NCBI RefSeq assembly: GCF_029893805.1
Contig: NZ_JARXYP010000002.1
Span: 2,604,001-2,668,000 of the forward strand
Reading direction: 5' to 3'
Length of the DNA stretch: 64,000 nucleotides
Origin: Streptomyces sp. SAI-135
GTDB lineage: Bacteria > Actinomycetota > Actinomycetes > Streptomycetales > Streptomycetaceae
Positions 8,988 to 18,360 of this stretch are shown in pieces. Positions within the stretch are counted from its first letter, which is position 1. Each line of letters opens with the position of its first letter. Both the position numbers and the translations under genes were made by a program. A model generated the notes under the pieces. It had not been told where the DNA came from. It did no database searches and saw only the letters and a program-made list of their open reading frames with translations.

Positions 8988-9382
8988 GCGGTGGACACTC
9001 CTCGGAACGCCTCCACCTCGACCTCGACGACCAGGCTGGGGTCCACGAAGCCGGAGACGATGATCATGGATGCGGCGGGCCGTACGGCGTCGAACAGCTC
9101 CTTGTGGGCGCGGCCGACCTCGTCGACGTCCCGCGCGTGGGTGATGTACAGGCGCGTGCGCACCACGTCGTCCCGGCCGAGCCCCAGCTCCTTCAGCGCC
9201 GCGAACGCGACGTTGAAGGCGTTGACCGTCTGCTCGTACGGATCGCCCGCGACGATCTGGCCGTCCTCCACCGAGGTGCAGCCGGAGACCAGCACCAGGC
9301 CGTTGGGCAGTTCCACCGCGCGGGAGTACCCGAAGGTCTCCTCCCAGGGCGCACCGGTCGTGACGCGTCGTACGTCGCTCAC
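8984..9382 (-). CDS. RidA-family enamine/imine deaminase
   Basis: A 132-residue protein of the RidA/YjgF/UK114 family. Visible features include the [20 protein letters not shown] helix and [18 protein letters not shown]. RidA proteins hydrolyse reactive enamines and imines from PLP enzymes. It is embedded between priA and hisF with 4-nt overlaps on both sides (GTGA and ATGA), so it is co-translated with the histidine enzymes; its exact substrate here is unknown. Confidence 0.9.
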   Translation of the reverse strand: MSDVRRVTTGAPWEETFGYSRAVELPNGLVLVSGCTSVEDGQIVAGDPYEQTVNAFNVAFAALKELGLGRDDVVRTRLYITHARDVDEVGRAHKELFDAVRPAASMIIVSGFVDPSLVVEVEVEAFRGVSTA

Positions 9383-10104
9383 TGAGCCACCGCCTCCAAG
9401 GCCTCTTCCAGGGTGAACGCCTTCGCGTACAGCGCCTTCCCGACGATGGAGCCCTCGACACCGAGCGGCACCAGTTCGGCGATGGCCCGCAGGTCGTCCA
9501 GCGAGGACACCCCGCCGGAGGCCACCACCGGGCGGTCGGTCGCCGCGCAGACGTTCCTCAGCAGCTCCAGGTTCGGGCCCTGGAGCGTGCCGTCCTTGGC
9601 GATGTCGGTGACGACGTAGCGGGCGCAGCCCTCCTTGTCGAGCCGCTCCAGCGCCTCGTAGAGGTCGCCGCCCTCGCTGGTCCAGCCGCGGCCCTTGAGG
9701 GTCGTACCGCGCACGTCCAGGCCCACCGCGATCCGGTCGCCGTGCTCGGCGATGACCTTGGCGACCCATTCGGGGCTCTCCAGGGCGGCGGTGCCGAGGT
9801 TCACGCGGGTGCAGCCGGTGGCGAGGGCCGCGGCCAGGGAGGCGTCGTCGCGGATGCCGCCGGACAGCTCGACCTTGATGTCCATGGCCTCGGTGACCTG
9901 GCGGACCAGCTCGCGGTTGTCGCCGGTGCCGAACGCCGCGTCCAGGTCGACCAGGTGCAGCCACTCGGCGCCGGCCCGCTGCCAGGACAGGGCGGCCTCC
10001 AGCGGCGAGCCGTACGAGGTCTCCGTGCCGGACTCGCCGTGCACGAGGCGGACGGCCTGGCCGTCGCGGACGTCGACGGCGGGAAGGAGTTCGAGCTTGC
10101 TCAC
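9379..10104 (-). CDS. priA: PriA, bifunctional HisA/TrpF isomerase
   Basis: A 241-residue TIM barrel. It catalyses the Amadori isomerisation of ProFAR in histidine synthesis and, in actinobacteria lacking trpF, also of phosphoribosyl anthranilate. Visible residues include D11 ([10 protein letters not shown]), the [10 protein letters not shown] loop with W141, and D171 in [14 protein letters not shown]. The GTG start overlaps the hisH stop (GTGA). No trpF exists in the window, which fits the dual role known for Streptomyces and Mycobacterium PriA. The bifunctionality is inferred from lineage and context. Confidence 0.92.
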   Translation of the reverse strand: MSKLELLPAVDVRDGQAVRLVHGESGTETSYGSPLEAALSWQRAGAEWLHLVDLDAAFGTGDNRELVRQVTEAMDIKVELSGGIRDDASLAAALATGCTRVNLGTAALESPEWVAKVIAEHGDRIAVGLDVRGTTLKGRGWTSEGGDLYEALERLDKEGCARYVVTDIAKDGTLQGPNLELLRNVCAATDRPVVASGGVSSLDDLRAIAELVPLGVEGSIVGKALYAKAFTLEEALEAVAQ

Positions 10105-10748
10105 AGTGTTCCGATCCAGTTGGTGAGGAGCTGCGCACCGGCGTCGCCGGACTTCTCGGGGTGGAACTGCGTGGCCCACAGGGCGCCGTTCTCCACGGCG
10201 GCCACGAAGGGCTTGCCGTGCGTCGACCAGGTCACGCGGGGCGCCTGCATCGACGGGTTGTGCGTCTCCAGGGACCAGTCGTGGACCGCGTAGGAGTGCA
10301 CGAAGTAGAAGCGGGCGTCGGCGTCCAGGCCGGCGAACAGCTGGGAGCCGGCGGGCGCGTCGACGGTGTTCCAGCCCATGTGGGGCACGATCTCGGCCTG
10401 CAACGGCTCGACCGCGCCGGGCCACTCGTCGAGGCCCTCGGTCTCCACCCCGTGCTCGATGCCGCGCGCGAAGAGGATCTGCATGCCGACGCAGATGCCC
10501 ATGACCGGGCGCCCGCCGGACAGCCGGCGGTCGATGATCCAGTCACCGCGGGCCTCGTGCAGCCCCTTCATGCAGGCGGCGAAGGCACCGACGCCCGGCA
10601 CCAGCAGGCCGTCGGCGTTCATGGCCTTGTCGTAGTCGCGGGTTATCTCGACGTCGGCGCCCGCGCGCGCGAGGGCGCGTTCGGCGGAGCGCACGTTGCC
10701 GAAGCCGTAGTCGAAGACCACGACCTTCTTCGAGGACGCGGGGCTCAA
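10101..10748 (-). CDS. hisH: imidazole glycerol phosphate synthase glutaminase subunit
   Basis: A class I glutamine amidotransferase of about 215 residues that supplies ammonia to HisF. The triad is C86 ([11 protein letters not shown]), H196 and E198 (TQFHPEKS). The start is taken as TTG 10748: a GGAGGT ribosome binding site lies 6 nt before it, and the codon forms a TTGA overlap with the upstream gene's stop, matching the 4-nt overlaps of the other operon junctions. The alternative GTG two codons upstream abuts the ribosome binding site with no spacer. Confidence 0.95.
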   Translation of the reverse strand: MSPASSKKVVVFDYGFGNVRSAERALARAGADVEITRDYDKAMNADGLLVPGVGAFAACMKGLHEARGDWIIDRRLSGGRPVMGICVGMQILFARGIEHGVETEGLDEWPGAVEPLQAEIVPHMGWNTVDAPAGSQLFAGLDADARFYFVHSYAVHDWSLETHNPSMQAPRVTWSTHGKPFVAAVENGALWATQFHPEKSGDAGAQLLTNWIGTL

Positions 10749-10909
10749 TTCCACACCTCCAGCCTCAGGACACCGGCGACGAGGCACATCCCGGCGGCGA
10801 TGGAGAGCAGCACGATCAGGCCCTTGGGCATCTGCTGCTTGACGAAGGAGTAGATGCCGCCGGCCAGGAACAGGCCGACGACGATCAGGAGGGTCGACAG
10901 GCCGTTCAC
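10745..10909 (-). CDS. small membrane protein inside the his operon
   Basis: A 54-residue protein with two hydrophobic segments (about residues 4-20 and 29-47) separated by KQQMPKG, starting at GTG 10909. It overlaps hisB upstream (GTGA) and hisH downstream (TTGA), so it is certainly translated as part of the operon. No family or function is recognised. A role in histidine synthesis is not implied by its sequence, which looks like a simple two-helix membrane protein. Confidence 0.8.
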   Translation of the reverse strand: MNGLSTLLIVVGLFLAGGIYSFVKQQMPKGLIVLLSIAAGMCLVAGVLRLEVWN

Positions 10910-11499
10910 AGGGCGCCCTTCGTGGAGGGGAGGATGCCCGCCGCGCGGGGGTCGCGCTCGGAGGCGTAGCGCAGGGCCCGGGCCAGCGCCTTGAACTGGC
11001 ACTCCACGATGTGGTGCGCGTTGCGCCCGTAGGGCACGTGCACGTGCAGGGCGATCTGCGCCTGGGCCACGAAGGACTCCAGGATGTGCCGGGTCATCGT
11101 GGTGTCGTACTCGCCGATCATCGGCGCCATGTTCTCGGGCTCGGTGTGCACGAGGTACGGGCGGCCGGAGAGGTCCACCGTGACCTGGGCGAGGGACTCG
11201 TCCAGCGGGACCGTGCAGTTGCCGAAGCGGTAGATGCCTACCTTGTCGCCGAGCGCCTGCTTGAAGGCGGCGCCGAGGGCGAGGGCGGTGTCCTCGATGG
11301 TGTGGTGCGAGTCGATGTGCAGGTCGCCCTCGGTCTTCACGGTCAGGTCGAACAGACCGTGCCGGCCCAGCTGGTCGAGCATGTGGTCGTAGAAGCCGAC
11401 GCCCGTCGACACCTCGACCTTGCCGCTGCCGTCGAGATCGATCTCGACGAGCACCGAGGTCTCCTTGGTGACCCGTTCGATTCTTCCTACGCGGCTCAT
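10906..11499 (-). CDS. hisB: imidazoleglycerol-phosphate dehydratase
   Basis: A 197-residue monofunctional dehydratase that makes imidazole acetol phosphate. Metal-binding motifs are [24 protein letters not shown] and [16 protein letters not shown]. The histidinol phosphatase domain found fused in E. coli HisB is absent. The ATG start overlaps the hisC stop by 4 nt. Confidence 0.97.
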   Translation of the reverse strand: MSRVGRIERVTKETSVLVEIDLDGSGKVEVSTGVGFYDHMLDQLGRHGLFDLTVKTEGDLHIDSHHTIEDTALALGAAFKQALGDKVGIYRFGNCTVPLDESLAQVTVDLSGRPYLVHTEPENMAPMIGEYDTTMTRHILESFVAQAQIALHVHVPYGRNAHHIVECQFKALARALRYASERDPRAAGILPSTKGAL

Positions 11500-12617
11500 G
11501 ATGCGCTCTGCTCCTTCTTCAGTTCACGTACCGCGTCGAGGAACGCGTCGTTCTCCTCGGGGGTCCCGGCGGACACCCGAAGCCATCCCGGAATGCCGTT
11601 GTCCCGGACCAGGACGCCCTGGTCGAGGATCTTCTGCCAGGCCGCGTGCGAGCCCCCGGAGCCCTCGAAGCGGCCGAACTGCACGAAGTTCGCGTCCGAC
11701 TCCACGACCTCGAAGCCGATCGCCCGCAGCTCGCTCACCAGCCGGTCCCGCTCGGCCTTCAGCTGCTCGACGTACTTGAGCAGTGTGTCGGTGTGCTCCA
11801 GGGCGGCCAGCGCGGTCGCCTGGGTGACGGCCGACAGGTGGTAGGGCAGCCGTACGAGCTGGACGGCGTCCACGACCGCCGGGTGCGCGGCCAGGTAGCC
11901 GAGGCGCAGGCCCGCCGCCCCGAAGGCCTTCGACATCGTCCTGGAGACGACGAGATTCGGCCGTCCTTCGAGGAGCGGCAGCAGCGAGCGGCCGTGGCTG
12001 AACTCGATGTACGCCTCGTCCACCACGACCATGGAGGGCTTCGCGGCCTGCGCGGCCTCGTAGAGCGCGAGGACCGTCTCGGGCGGGACCGCGTTGCCCG
12101 TGGGGTTGTTGGGGGTCGTGACGAACACGACGTCCGGCTTGTTCTCGGCGACGGCGCGCTCGGCCGCCGCGAGGTCGATCGTGAAGTCCGCGCCCCGGGG
12201 CCCGGAGATCCAGCCCGTGCCGGTGCCGCGCGCGATGAGCGCGTGCATCGAGTACGAGGGCTCGAAACCGATCGCCGTACGGCCGGGTCCGCCGAAGGTC
12301 TGCAACAGCTGCTGGATGACCTCGTTGGAGCCGTTCGCCGCCCAGACGTTGGCGAGGCCGACCTCGTGGCCGGACGTGTCCGTCAGGTACCTGGCGAGCT
12401 GGGTGCGCAGCTCCACCGCGTCCCGGTCCGGGTAGCGGTTGAGGTCGCGGGCGGCCTCCCGGACGCGCTCGGCGATGCGCTCGACCAGCGGCTCGGGCAG
12501 CGGGTAGGGGTTCTCGTTGGTGTTCAGCCGTACGGGGACGTCCAACTGGGGCGCGCCGTAGGGGGACTTGCCGCGCAGCTCGTCCCGTACGGGGAGGTCG
12601 TCGATTCCGAATGTCAC
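11496..12617 (-). CDS. hisC: histidinol-phosphate aminotransferase
   Basis: A 373-residue class I/II PLP aminotransferase that converts imidazole acetol phosphate to histidinol phosphate. The PLP lysine is K230 in [27 protein letters not shown] near the N-terminus and TTPNNPTGN are typical of HisC. The GTG start overlaps the hisD stop (GTGA). Confidence 0.97.
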   Translation of the reverse strand: MTFGIDDLPVRDELRGKSPYGAPQLDVPVRLNTNENPYPLPEPLVERIAERVREAARDLNRYPDRDAVELRTQLARYLTDTSGHEVGLANVWAANGSNEVIQQLLQTFGGPGRTAIGFEPSYSMHALIARGTGTGWISGPRGADFTIDLAAAERAVAENKPDVVFVTTPNNPTGNAVPPETVLALYEAAQAAKPSMVVVDEAYIEFSHGRSLLPLLEGRPNLVVSRTMSKAFGAAGLRLGYLAAHPAVVDAVQLVRLPYHLSAVTQATALAALEHTDTLLKYVEQLKAERDRLVSELRAIGFEVVESDANFVQFGRFEGSGGSHAAWQKILDQGVLVRDNGIPGWLRVSAGTPEENDAFLDAVRELKKEQSAS

Positions 12618-13936
12618 TTGCCGGGCACCTTCCAGCCGAACCTGGCCTTGATCGCCGCCCCGTGGGCCGGCAGGTCCTCCGCCTCCGCCAGCGTCACCAC
12701 GTGGTGCGCCACGTCCGCGAGCGCGTCCTTCGTGTAGTCGACGATGTGGATGCCGCGCAGGAAGGACTGGACGGACAGGCCCGAGGAGTGGCAGGCGCAG
12801 CCACCGGTCGGGAGCACGTGGTTGGAGCCCGCGGCGTAGTCGCCGAGGGACACGGGGGCCCAGGGGCCGACGAAGACCGCACCGGCGTTGCGCACCCGGT
12901 CGGCGACCGCGGCGGCGTCGGCCGTCTGGATCTCCAGGTGCTCGGCGCCGTACGCGTCGACGACCCGGAGCCCTTCCTCGATGCCGTCGACGAGGACGAT
13001 CGCGGACTGCCGGCCCTTCAGGGCGGGCACGATCCGGTCGTCGATGTGCCGGGTGGCCGCGACCTGCGGCTCCAGCTCCTTCTCGACGGCGTCCGCGAGT
13101 TCGACGGAGTCGGTGACCAGGACGGCCGCGGCCAGCGGGTCGTGCTCGGCCTGGCTGATCAGGTCCGACGCCACGTGCACCGGGTCGGCGGTGGAGTCCG
13201 CGAGGACGGCGATCTCGGTCGGGCCGGCCTCGGCGTCGATGCCGATCCGGCCGGTGAAGTAGCGCTTGGCTGCGGCGACCCAGATGTTGCCGGGGCCGGT
13301 GACCATGTTGGCGGGCGGGCAGGACTCGGTGCCGTACGCGAACATCGCGACGGCGGTCGCGCCGCCGGCGGCGTAGACCTCGTCGACGCCGAGCAGGGCG
13401 CAGGCGGCGAGGATCGTCGGGTGCGGGAGCCCGCCGAACTCGGCCTGCGCCGGGGAGGCGAGCGCGATCGACTCGACGCCGGCCTCCTGCGCGGGCACCA
13501 CGTTCATGATCACGGAGGACGGGTAGACCGAGCGGCCGCCGGGCGCGTACAGCCCGACGCGGTCGACCGGCACCCACTTCTCGGTCACGCTGCCGCCGGG
13601 CACCACCTGGGTCGTGTGGGTGCTGCGGCGCTGTGCGCGGTGGACGAGGCGGGCACGCCGGACGGACTCCTCCAGGGCAGCCCGCACGGCCGGGTCGAGC
13701 TCCTGCAACGCGCGCGTGAGCGCCTCCGCGGGCACCCGCACCTGCTCAAGCCGCACGCCGTCGAACTTCTCGGCGAAGTCGATCAGCGCCGCGTCGCCCC
13801 GATGATGCACGGCCTCGCAGATCGGACGCACCTTCTCCAGGGCGGCCGAGACGTCGAAGTCGGCTCGGGGCAGCAGGTCGCGCAGGGCGGGGCCCTCGGG
13901 GAGGGCGTCGCCGCGCAGATCGATTCGGGAGATCAC
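12614..13936 (-). CDS. hisD: histidinol dehydrogenase
   Basis: A 440-residue NAD- and zinc-dependent enzyme for the last two steps of histidine synthesis. Motifs include [43 protein letters not shown] and [18 protein letters not shown]. It is the first gene of the operon hisD-C-B-orf-H-priA-ridA-F; its promoter must lie in the 150-nt divergent gap with the gene at 14094. The start is GTG. Confidence 0.97.
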   Translation of the reverse strand: MISRIDLRGDALPEGPALRDLLPRADFDVSAALEKVRPICEAVHHRGDAALIDFAEKFDGVRLEQVRVPAEALTRALQELDPAVRAALEESVRRARLVHRAQRRSTHTTQVVPGGSVTEKWVPVDRVGLYAPGGRSVYPSSVIMNVVPAQEAGVESIALASPAQAEFGGLPHPTILAACALLGVDEVYAAGGATAVAMFAYGTESCPPANMVTGPGNIWVAAAKRYFTGRIGIDAEAGPTEIAVLADSTADPVHVASDLISQAEHDPLAAAVLVTDSVELADAVEKELEPQVAATRHIDDRIVPALKGRQSAIVLVDGIEEGLRVVDAYGAEHLEIQTADAAAVADRVRNAGAVFVGPWAPVSLGDYAAGSNHVLPTGGCACHSSGLSVQSFLRGIHIVDYTKDALADVAHHVVTLAEAEDLPAHGAAIKARFGWKVPGK

Positions 13937-14093
13937 TCGTCAATTCTCTCAGACCCGCGTCAGGGCCCGTTCGCGCATTCCAATGGCTGATACGCAACCC
14001 GGAAGATCCCCTTCACGTCTAGCGTTCGGGGGGTTACTCAGCGGGCATGAACGGTTGTACGAATCCCACGAGCCGCAAGGAGCTGGAAGAACC

Positions 14094-15671
14094 GTGACCG
14101 AGGGGGCCGGGATCCGCGACGGAGACCTGCCGGACGATCTGACCGCCGCCGAGGCCGGGATGTGGCAGGCCTTCCGCAACGGCAGCGTGTACGACCTGAG
14201 CAGCGGCGACACCGTGGTCGACGATCCGCACGGCGGGCATCCCTGGGGTCCCGAGCGGACGGTACGCGCGCGGATCGTGTGCTGGCTGCTCCTGGACGGC
14301 CCGCCCGCGCTCGCCGGCCGGGTGTCCGCACTGAAGCTCACCGGTGTGCAGATCAGCGGCACCCTGGACCTCGCGGGCGGCACGGTGGTGCCGTACGTCG
14401 AGATGAAGGGCTGCCGCTTCGAGCGGGAGATCCTGCTGCCGGAGGCCCGCTTCACCACCGCGCGTTTCGTGGACTGCTCGGTACCGCGCCTGGAGGCCGC
14501 CCGGGTGCACACGGAGGGCGATCTGCACCTCCCCCGCTGCCGTTTCCACAACGGCGTCCGGCTGACCGACGCGCACATCGGCACCGACCTGCTGATGAAC
14601 CAGGCGATCGTCTACCGCGACCGCAGCGGCCGCTCCATCGCCGCGGACGGCATGACCGTGGGCCAGGACCTCCAGGCCGAGCTCCTGGAGTCGCACGGCG
14701 AGCTGAGCCTGCGCAGCGCGACGATCGGCGTCTCGCTGAGCCTGCGCGGCGCCCGGCTGAACAACCCGTACACCCGGCTCGCGCTGAACGCCCCCCAGCT
14801 GACCGTCGAGCGCACGCTGTACCTGACCCCCGCGGGGGTCGGCGCCGCCATGCTGAGCGGGGCGACTCCCGCGCGCGGGACACGCATCCAGCGCTTCGAG
14901 TGCCAGGGCGGTGTGCGGCTGGACGACGGGCGGTTCGGGGACGCCGTGGACCTGGAGCGGGCCCGCTTCACCTTCACCGACGAGCAGGAGCTGTCGCTGC
15001 GCCGCATCCAGGCGCCCGAGCTGCGCTTCCTCGGGGAGCGGCCGCAGCGCGGCAAGGTGGTGCTGTCGGGCGCGCGGGTCGGCAACCTCGTGGACCGGGC
15101 GAGCGCCTGGCCGGGTCCCGGCAATCTGCACATGGGCGGTTTCGCCTACGAGAACCTCGTGCCGCACGGCCCGTTCCCGCTGGCCGAGCGGCTGGAGTGG
15201 GTGGCGGCCGCGACCGCCGAGTACAACCCGGAGCCGTACGAGAGGCTCGCCGCCGTGCTGCGGGCGGGCGGTGAGGACGAGGACGCGCGCGAGGTGCTGC
15301 TCGCCAAGCAGCGCCGGCGCCGGGAGACCCTGCCGCCGGCCGCGAAGTTCTGGGGCTATGTGCAGGACCTGACGGTCGCCTACGGGTACCGGCCGGGCCG
15401 GGCCGCCGTGTGGATGGCGGTGCTGTGGGCGGCCGGCTCCGTGGCGTTCGCACACGCGAGCCATCCCCCGCTCAAGAGTGGCGACCATCCGGCCTGGAAT
15501 CCCGCTCTCTTCGCGCTGGACCTGCTGCTTCCGGTGATCGATCTGGGGCAGGTCGGTTTCTGGCAGCTGCGCGGCGGCTGGCAGTGGCTCGCGGCGGCGA
15601 TGGTCCTCCTCGGCTGGGTCCTGGCGACCACCGTGGCGGCGGGGGCCACCAGGCTGTTGCGGCGGAATTAG
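14094..15671 (+). CDS. beta-solenoid protein with C-terminal membrane segments
   Basis: A 525-residue protein. Residues of about 80-390 form imperfect repeats of roughly 20 residues (for example LKLTGVQISGTLDLAGG, MKGCRFEREILLPEARF, LHLPRCRFHNGVRLTDAHIG), the pattern of a pentapeptide-like right-handed beta-helix. The C-terminal 100 residues hold about three hydrophobic segments. Homologues are often labelled membrane-associated oxidoreductase, but no cofactor motif is visible and I would not assign that activity. The GTG start follows AAGGAG at about 11 nt. It diverges from hisD. Confidence 0.75.
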   Translation: MTEGAGIRDGDLPDDLTAAEAGMWQAFRNGSVYDLSSGDTVVDDPHGGHPWGPERTVRARIVCWLLLDGPPALAGRVSALKLTGVQISGTLDLAGGTVVPYVEMKGCRFEREILLPEARFTTARFVDCSVPRLEAARVHTEGDLHLPRCRFHNGVRLTDAHIGTDLLMNQAIVYRDRSGRSIAADGMTVGQDLQAELLESHGELSLRSATIGVSLSLRGARLNNPYTRLALNAPQLTVERTLYLTPAGVGAAMLSGATPARGTRIQRFECQGGVRLDDGRFGDAVDLERARFTFTDEQELSLRRIQAPELRFLGERPQRGKVVLSGARVGNLVDRASAWPGPGNLHMGGFAYENLVPHGPFPLAERLEWVAAATAEYNPEPYERLAAVLRAGGEDEDAREVLLAKQRRRRETLPPAAKFWGYVQDLTVAYGYRPGRAAVWMAVLWAAGSVAFAHASHPPLKSGDHPAWNPALFALDLLLPVIDLGQVGFWQLRGGWQWLAAAMVLLGWVLATTVAAGATRLLRRN

Positions 15672-15792
15672 GGGGGTCCGTGGTGCGGAAGGTGAACGTA
15701 GGTCACGTCTTTACCTCCCCTTGACTTTCCGCCGTACAACTTTCTGTGAGTTGCACGTGCGCACTGGCGCGACGCCGAGCCGCGGTCTTTCA

Positions 15793-16803
15793 ATGGTCGA
15801 CACCATGGCTCTGCTGCCCACGTTCATCCGCGCGTCGCGGATCCCCCCGTACCTCACCGGCGGACTGCCCGCCGACGACGAGGTACTGCTCGACGCGCCC
15901 GACGACCGGCTCGGGCCCGCGCTGGTCGCCGCCGGACAGGGCACCTACGGGCGCGCGGCCGAGCTGCTGGGCGCGACCCGCGAGAGCGCCGCCTGGGAGC
16001 TGCGGGACCGGTACGTCCGCCGTCTCTCCGCCTTCGCCCGCTCGCGCCCCGAGTGGTACGACGCCTGGCGCGCCGACGTCCCGTACGACCCGGACCAGCT
16101 CCTGCTCGGCGCCCAGCTCGCGGTGGACCGGGTGTGGGACTCACCGGCCAGGGCGGAGCTGCTGCGCGAGGTGAGCCCGCAGATCACGGCCGCGGCGCGC
16201 GGCGAGGACCGTGATCCGGTGCCGTGGCGGATCGCGCTGGACCACGCGCGCGGCTCGCAGGCCGGGCCCACCTACTTCGGGGAGCTGTGGGAGGCGGCCC
16301 TGCGGCGCGCCCCGCTGCACTACGGCTGCCATGTCGCGGCCCTGCGCTATCTGGCGACCTCCTGGCGCGGCTCCTACCGGGAGTGCTTCGACTTCGCCGA
16401 CCGGGCAGCGCAGGACGCCCCGCCCGGCTCCCTCGTCCAGGCGCTGCCCGCGCGGGCGGCCCTCGCCTGTCTGACCGGGCCCGGCTCCGACGCGGTCCCG
16501 CGCGAGCGGCTGGACGCGGCGGCCGACCGGGCGATCGAGCTGTCCGCCACGTTCGCGGCCGCCGACCCGTGGCCGGCCGAGATCCGCAACAAGCTCGTGT
16601 ACGTCCTGGTGCGCCTCGGCCGCTGGCAGGACGCCCTGGAGCAGCTGCGGATGCTCGGGCCGTACGCGACCTCCTTCCCGTGGGGCCAGGAGTCGGAGGA
16701 CCCGCTGAGCCGCTTCCTGGAGGTGCGTGAGGAGGTCCGCCGGCACACCCTGATCCATCCACGGAGTGGGCACGGGGGACGTGTCCGCTCCGGAGGCCAT
16801 TAG
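15793..16803 (+). CDS. conserved hypothetical protein, helical
   Basis: A protein of about 336 residues with no membrane segment or recognised catalytic motif. Its middle and C-terminal parts are alanine- and arginine-rich helices of TPR-like character (YRECFDFADRAAQDAP, IRNKLVYVLVRLGRWQDALE). ATG at 15793 and ATG at 15805 are both possible starts; neither has a strong ribosome binding site. It is followed after 11 nt by the LON-domain gene, so the two are likely co-transcribed. Confidence 0.65.
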   Translation: MVDTMALLPTFIRASRIPPYLTGGLPADDEVLLDAPDDRLGPALVAAGQGTYGRAAELLGATRESAAWELRDRYVRRLSAFARSRPEWYDAWRADVPYDPDQLLLGAQLAVDRVWDSPARAELLREVSPQITAAARGEDRDPVPWRIALDHARGSQAGPTYFGELWEAALRRAPLHYGCHVAALRYLATSWRGSYRECFDFADRAAQDAPPGSLVQALPARAALACLTGPGSDAVPRERLDAAADRAIELSATFAAADPWPAEIRNKLVYVLVRLGRWQDALEQLRMLGPYATSFPWGQESEDPLSRFLEVREEVRRHTLIHPRSGHGGRVRSGGH

Positions 16804-16814
16804 GCTTTGGCGCC

Positions 16815-17555
16815 GTGACCACCGTGCGGCTCCCGCTCTTCCCCCTGAACTCAGTGCTGTTCCCGGGGCTCGTGCTTCCCCTCAACGTCTTCGAGGAGCG
16901 CTATCGCGCCATGATGCGCGAACTGCTGAAGACCCCCGAGGAGGAACCGCGCCGGTTCGCCGTCGTGGCGATCCGCGACGGCCACGAGGTGGCGCCCAGC
17001 GCCCCCGGCCTGCCGGACCCCACGGCCGTGCCCGACACCGGCCCCGCGGCCGGCTTCGGCGACGACCCCGTCAAGGCGTTCCACTCCGTCGGCTGCGTCG
17101 CGGACGCGGCGACGGTACGGGAGCGCGCCGACGGCACCTTCGAGGTCCTGGCGACCGGCACCACCCGGGTCCGGCTGCTGTCCGTCGACGCCTCCGGCCC
17201 GTATCTGACGGCCGAACTGGAGGAGCTGCCGGAGGAGGCGGGCGAGGAGTCCGGGCCCTTGGCGGAAGGCGTTCTGCGGGCCTTCCGGCAGTACCAGAAG
17301 CGCCTGGCGGGGGCCAGGGAACGCTCCCTGTCCTCCGGTACGGAGCTCCCGGACGAGCCGTCGGTGGTCTCGTACCTGGTGGCGGCCGCGATGATGCTGG
17401 ACACCCCCACCAAGCAGCGCCTGCTCCAGGCCCCCGACACCGCGTCCCGGCTGCGCGACGAACTGAAACTCCTGCGCGCGGAGACGGCGATCATCCGTAA
17501 TCTGCCGTCGTTGCCGGCGTCGGACCTGACGCTCGGCCCGACGAGTCTGAACTGA
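16815..17555 (+). CDS. LON peptidase substrate-binding domain protein
   Basis: A 246-residue protein consisting of the LON N-terminal domain alone (TVRLPLFPLNSVLFPG, VLPLNVFEERYRAMM); there is no AAA or serine protease domain. Stand-alone LON-N proteins are common in actinobacteria, and their role is not known. It starts at GTG 16815, 11 nt after the preceding gene, and is followed closely by ybaK. Confidence 0.88.
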   Translation: MTTVRLPLFPLNSVLFPGLVLPLNVFEERYRAMMRELLKTPEEEPRRFAVVAIRDGHEVAPSAPGLPDPTAVPDTGPAAGFGDDPVKAFHSVGCVADAATVRERADGTFEVLATGTTRVRLLSVDASGPYLTAELEELPEEAGEESGPLAEGVLRAFRQYQKRLAGARERSLSSGTELPDEPSVVSYLVAAAMMLDTPTKQRLLQAPDTASRLRDELKLLRAETAIIRNLPSLPASDLTLGPTSLN

Positions 17556-17571
17556 GGCCGGAACCCGTCCG

Positions 17572-18075
17572 ATGGCGAAGAAGTCGAAGAAGCAGCAGCA
17601 GTCCGCAGGCACCCCCGCGACCGTGGCCCTGACGTCGGCGGGCGCGCCCTTCACCGTGCACGCCTACGACCACGACCCCTCCCACCCCTCCTACGGCGAG
17701 GAGGCGGCCGAGGCGATGGGGGTGTCCCCGGACCGCGTCTTCAAGACGCTGGTGGCGGACGTGGACGGCACGCTGACGGTGGCGGTGGTCCCGGTGGCGG
17801 GCTCCCTGGACCTGAAGGCCCTGGCGACGGCCGCGGGCGGCAAACGGGCGGCGATGGCCGACCCGACCCTCGCGGAACGCACCACGGGCTACGTCCGGGG
17901 CGGCATCTCCCCGCTGGGCCAGCGCAAGAAGCTCCCCACGGTCCTGGACGCCTCGGCCTCCGCCCACGAGACGATCTGCGTCTCGGCGGGCCGCCGGGGA
18001 CTGGAGGTGGAACTCGCGCCGAAGGACCTGGCCGACCTCACGAACGCGATCCTGGCGCCCATCGCCCGCGCGTGA
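17572..18075 (+). CDS. ybaK: YbaK/EbsC family Cys-tRNA(Pro) deacylase
   Basis: A 167-residue protein of the YbaK/ProX editing superfamily, which hydrolyses mischarged Cys-tRNA(Pro) in trans. Visible motifs are GVSPDRVFKTLVADVDG, AVVPVAGSLDLKALA and GGISPLGQRKKLPTVLD; the lysine in RVFKTL matches the conserved functional lysine. A Lys/Gln-rich N-terminus (MAKKSKKQQQ) precedes the domain. It is 16 nt downstream of the LON-domain gene and about 40 nt upstream of the bL37 gene. Confidence 0.9.
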   Translation: MAKKSKKQQQSAGTPATVALTSAGAPFTVHAYDHDPSHPSYGEEAAEAMGVSPDRVFKTLVADVDGTLTVAVVPVAGSLDLKALATAAGGKRAAMADPTLAERTTGYVRGGISPLGQRKKLPTVLDASASAHETICVSAGRRGLEVELAPKDLADLTNAILAPIARA

Positions 18076-18116
18076 CCCCTCGACGAGTGCCCCTTCCTGG
18101 ACTAAGCAGAAGAGGC

Positions 18117-18191
18117 ATGTCGAAGAGAACCCGCAAGCGCAAGTGGCGCACGAAGAAGGGCCGTTCGAACCACGGCAGGCGTCCCGCCTAG
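18117..18191 (+). CDS. large-subunit ribosomal protein bL37 (24 residues)
   Basis: A 24-codon ORF running from ATG 18117 to TAG 18191. It begins MSKRTRKRKWRTKK and ends SNHGRRPA. The very basic composition and the NHG(K/R)RP tail match bL37, the small actinobacterial 50S protein first seen in the Mycobacterium smegmatis ribosome structure (recalled). An AGAAGAGG-like purine stretch precedes the start. It is far shorter than usual gene-calling limits. Confidence 0.75.
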   Translation: MSKRTRKRKWRTKKGRSNHGRRPA

Positions 18192-18230
18192 AGGACGGCC
18201 ACGCGATCCCAAGGCATGTCAGCCCCGTCT

Positions 18231-18352
18231 CAGCCCGTCCGGCGTTTGGGGACAAGGCCCCTTCAGGGCCGACGGGGGCCCGGGGGCGCAGCCCCTGGGA
18301 CGGGGTCGAAGGGGCAGCGCCCCTGTTACGGGACGGGTAGGGGCGGCGGGGG
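18231..18352. repeat. GC-rich hairpin cluster of a common Streptomyces intergenic type
   Basis: The stretch beginning CAGCCCGTCCGGCGTTTGGG contains several short perfect hairpins: GGCCC-CTTCA-GGGCC, GGGGC-GCA-GCCCC and AGGGGC-AGC-GCCCCT (18310-18324). Sequences of this kind recur downstream of genes across Streptomyces genomes (from memory). It fills the gap between the convergent bL37 and 18361 genes and probably acts in termination. Confidence 0.55.
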
Positions 18353-18360
18353 CGAAAGCC

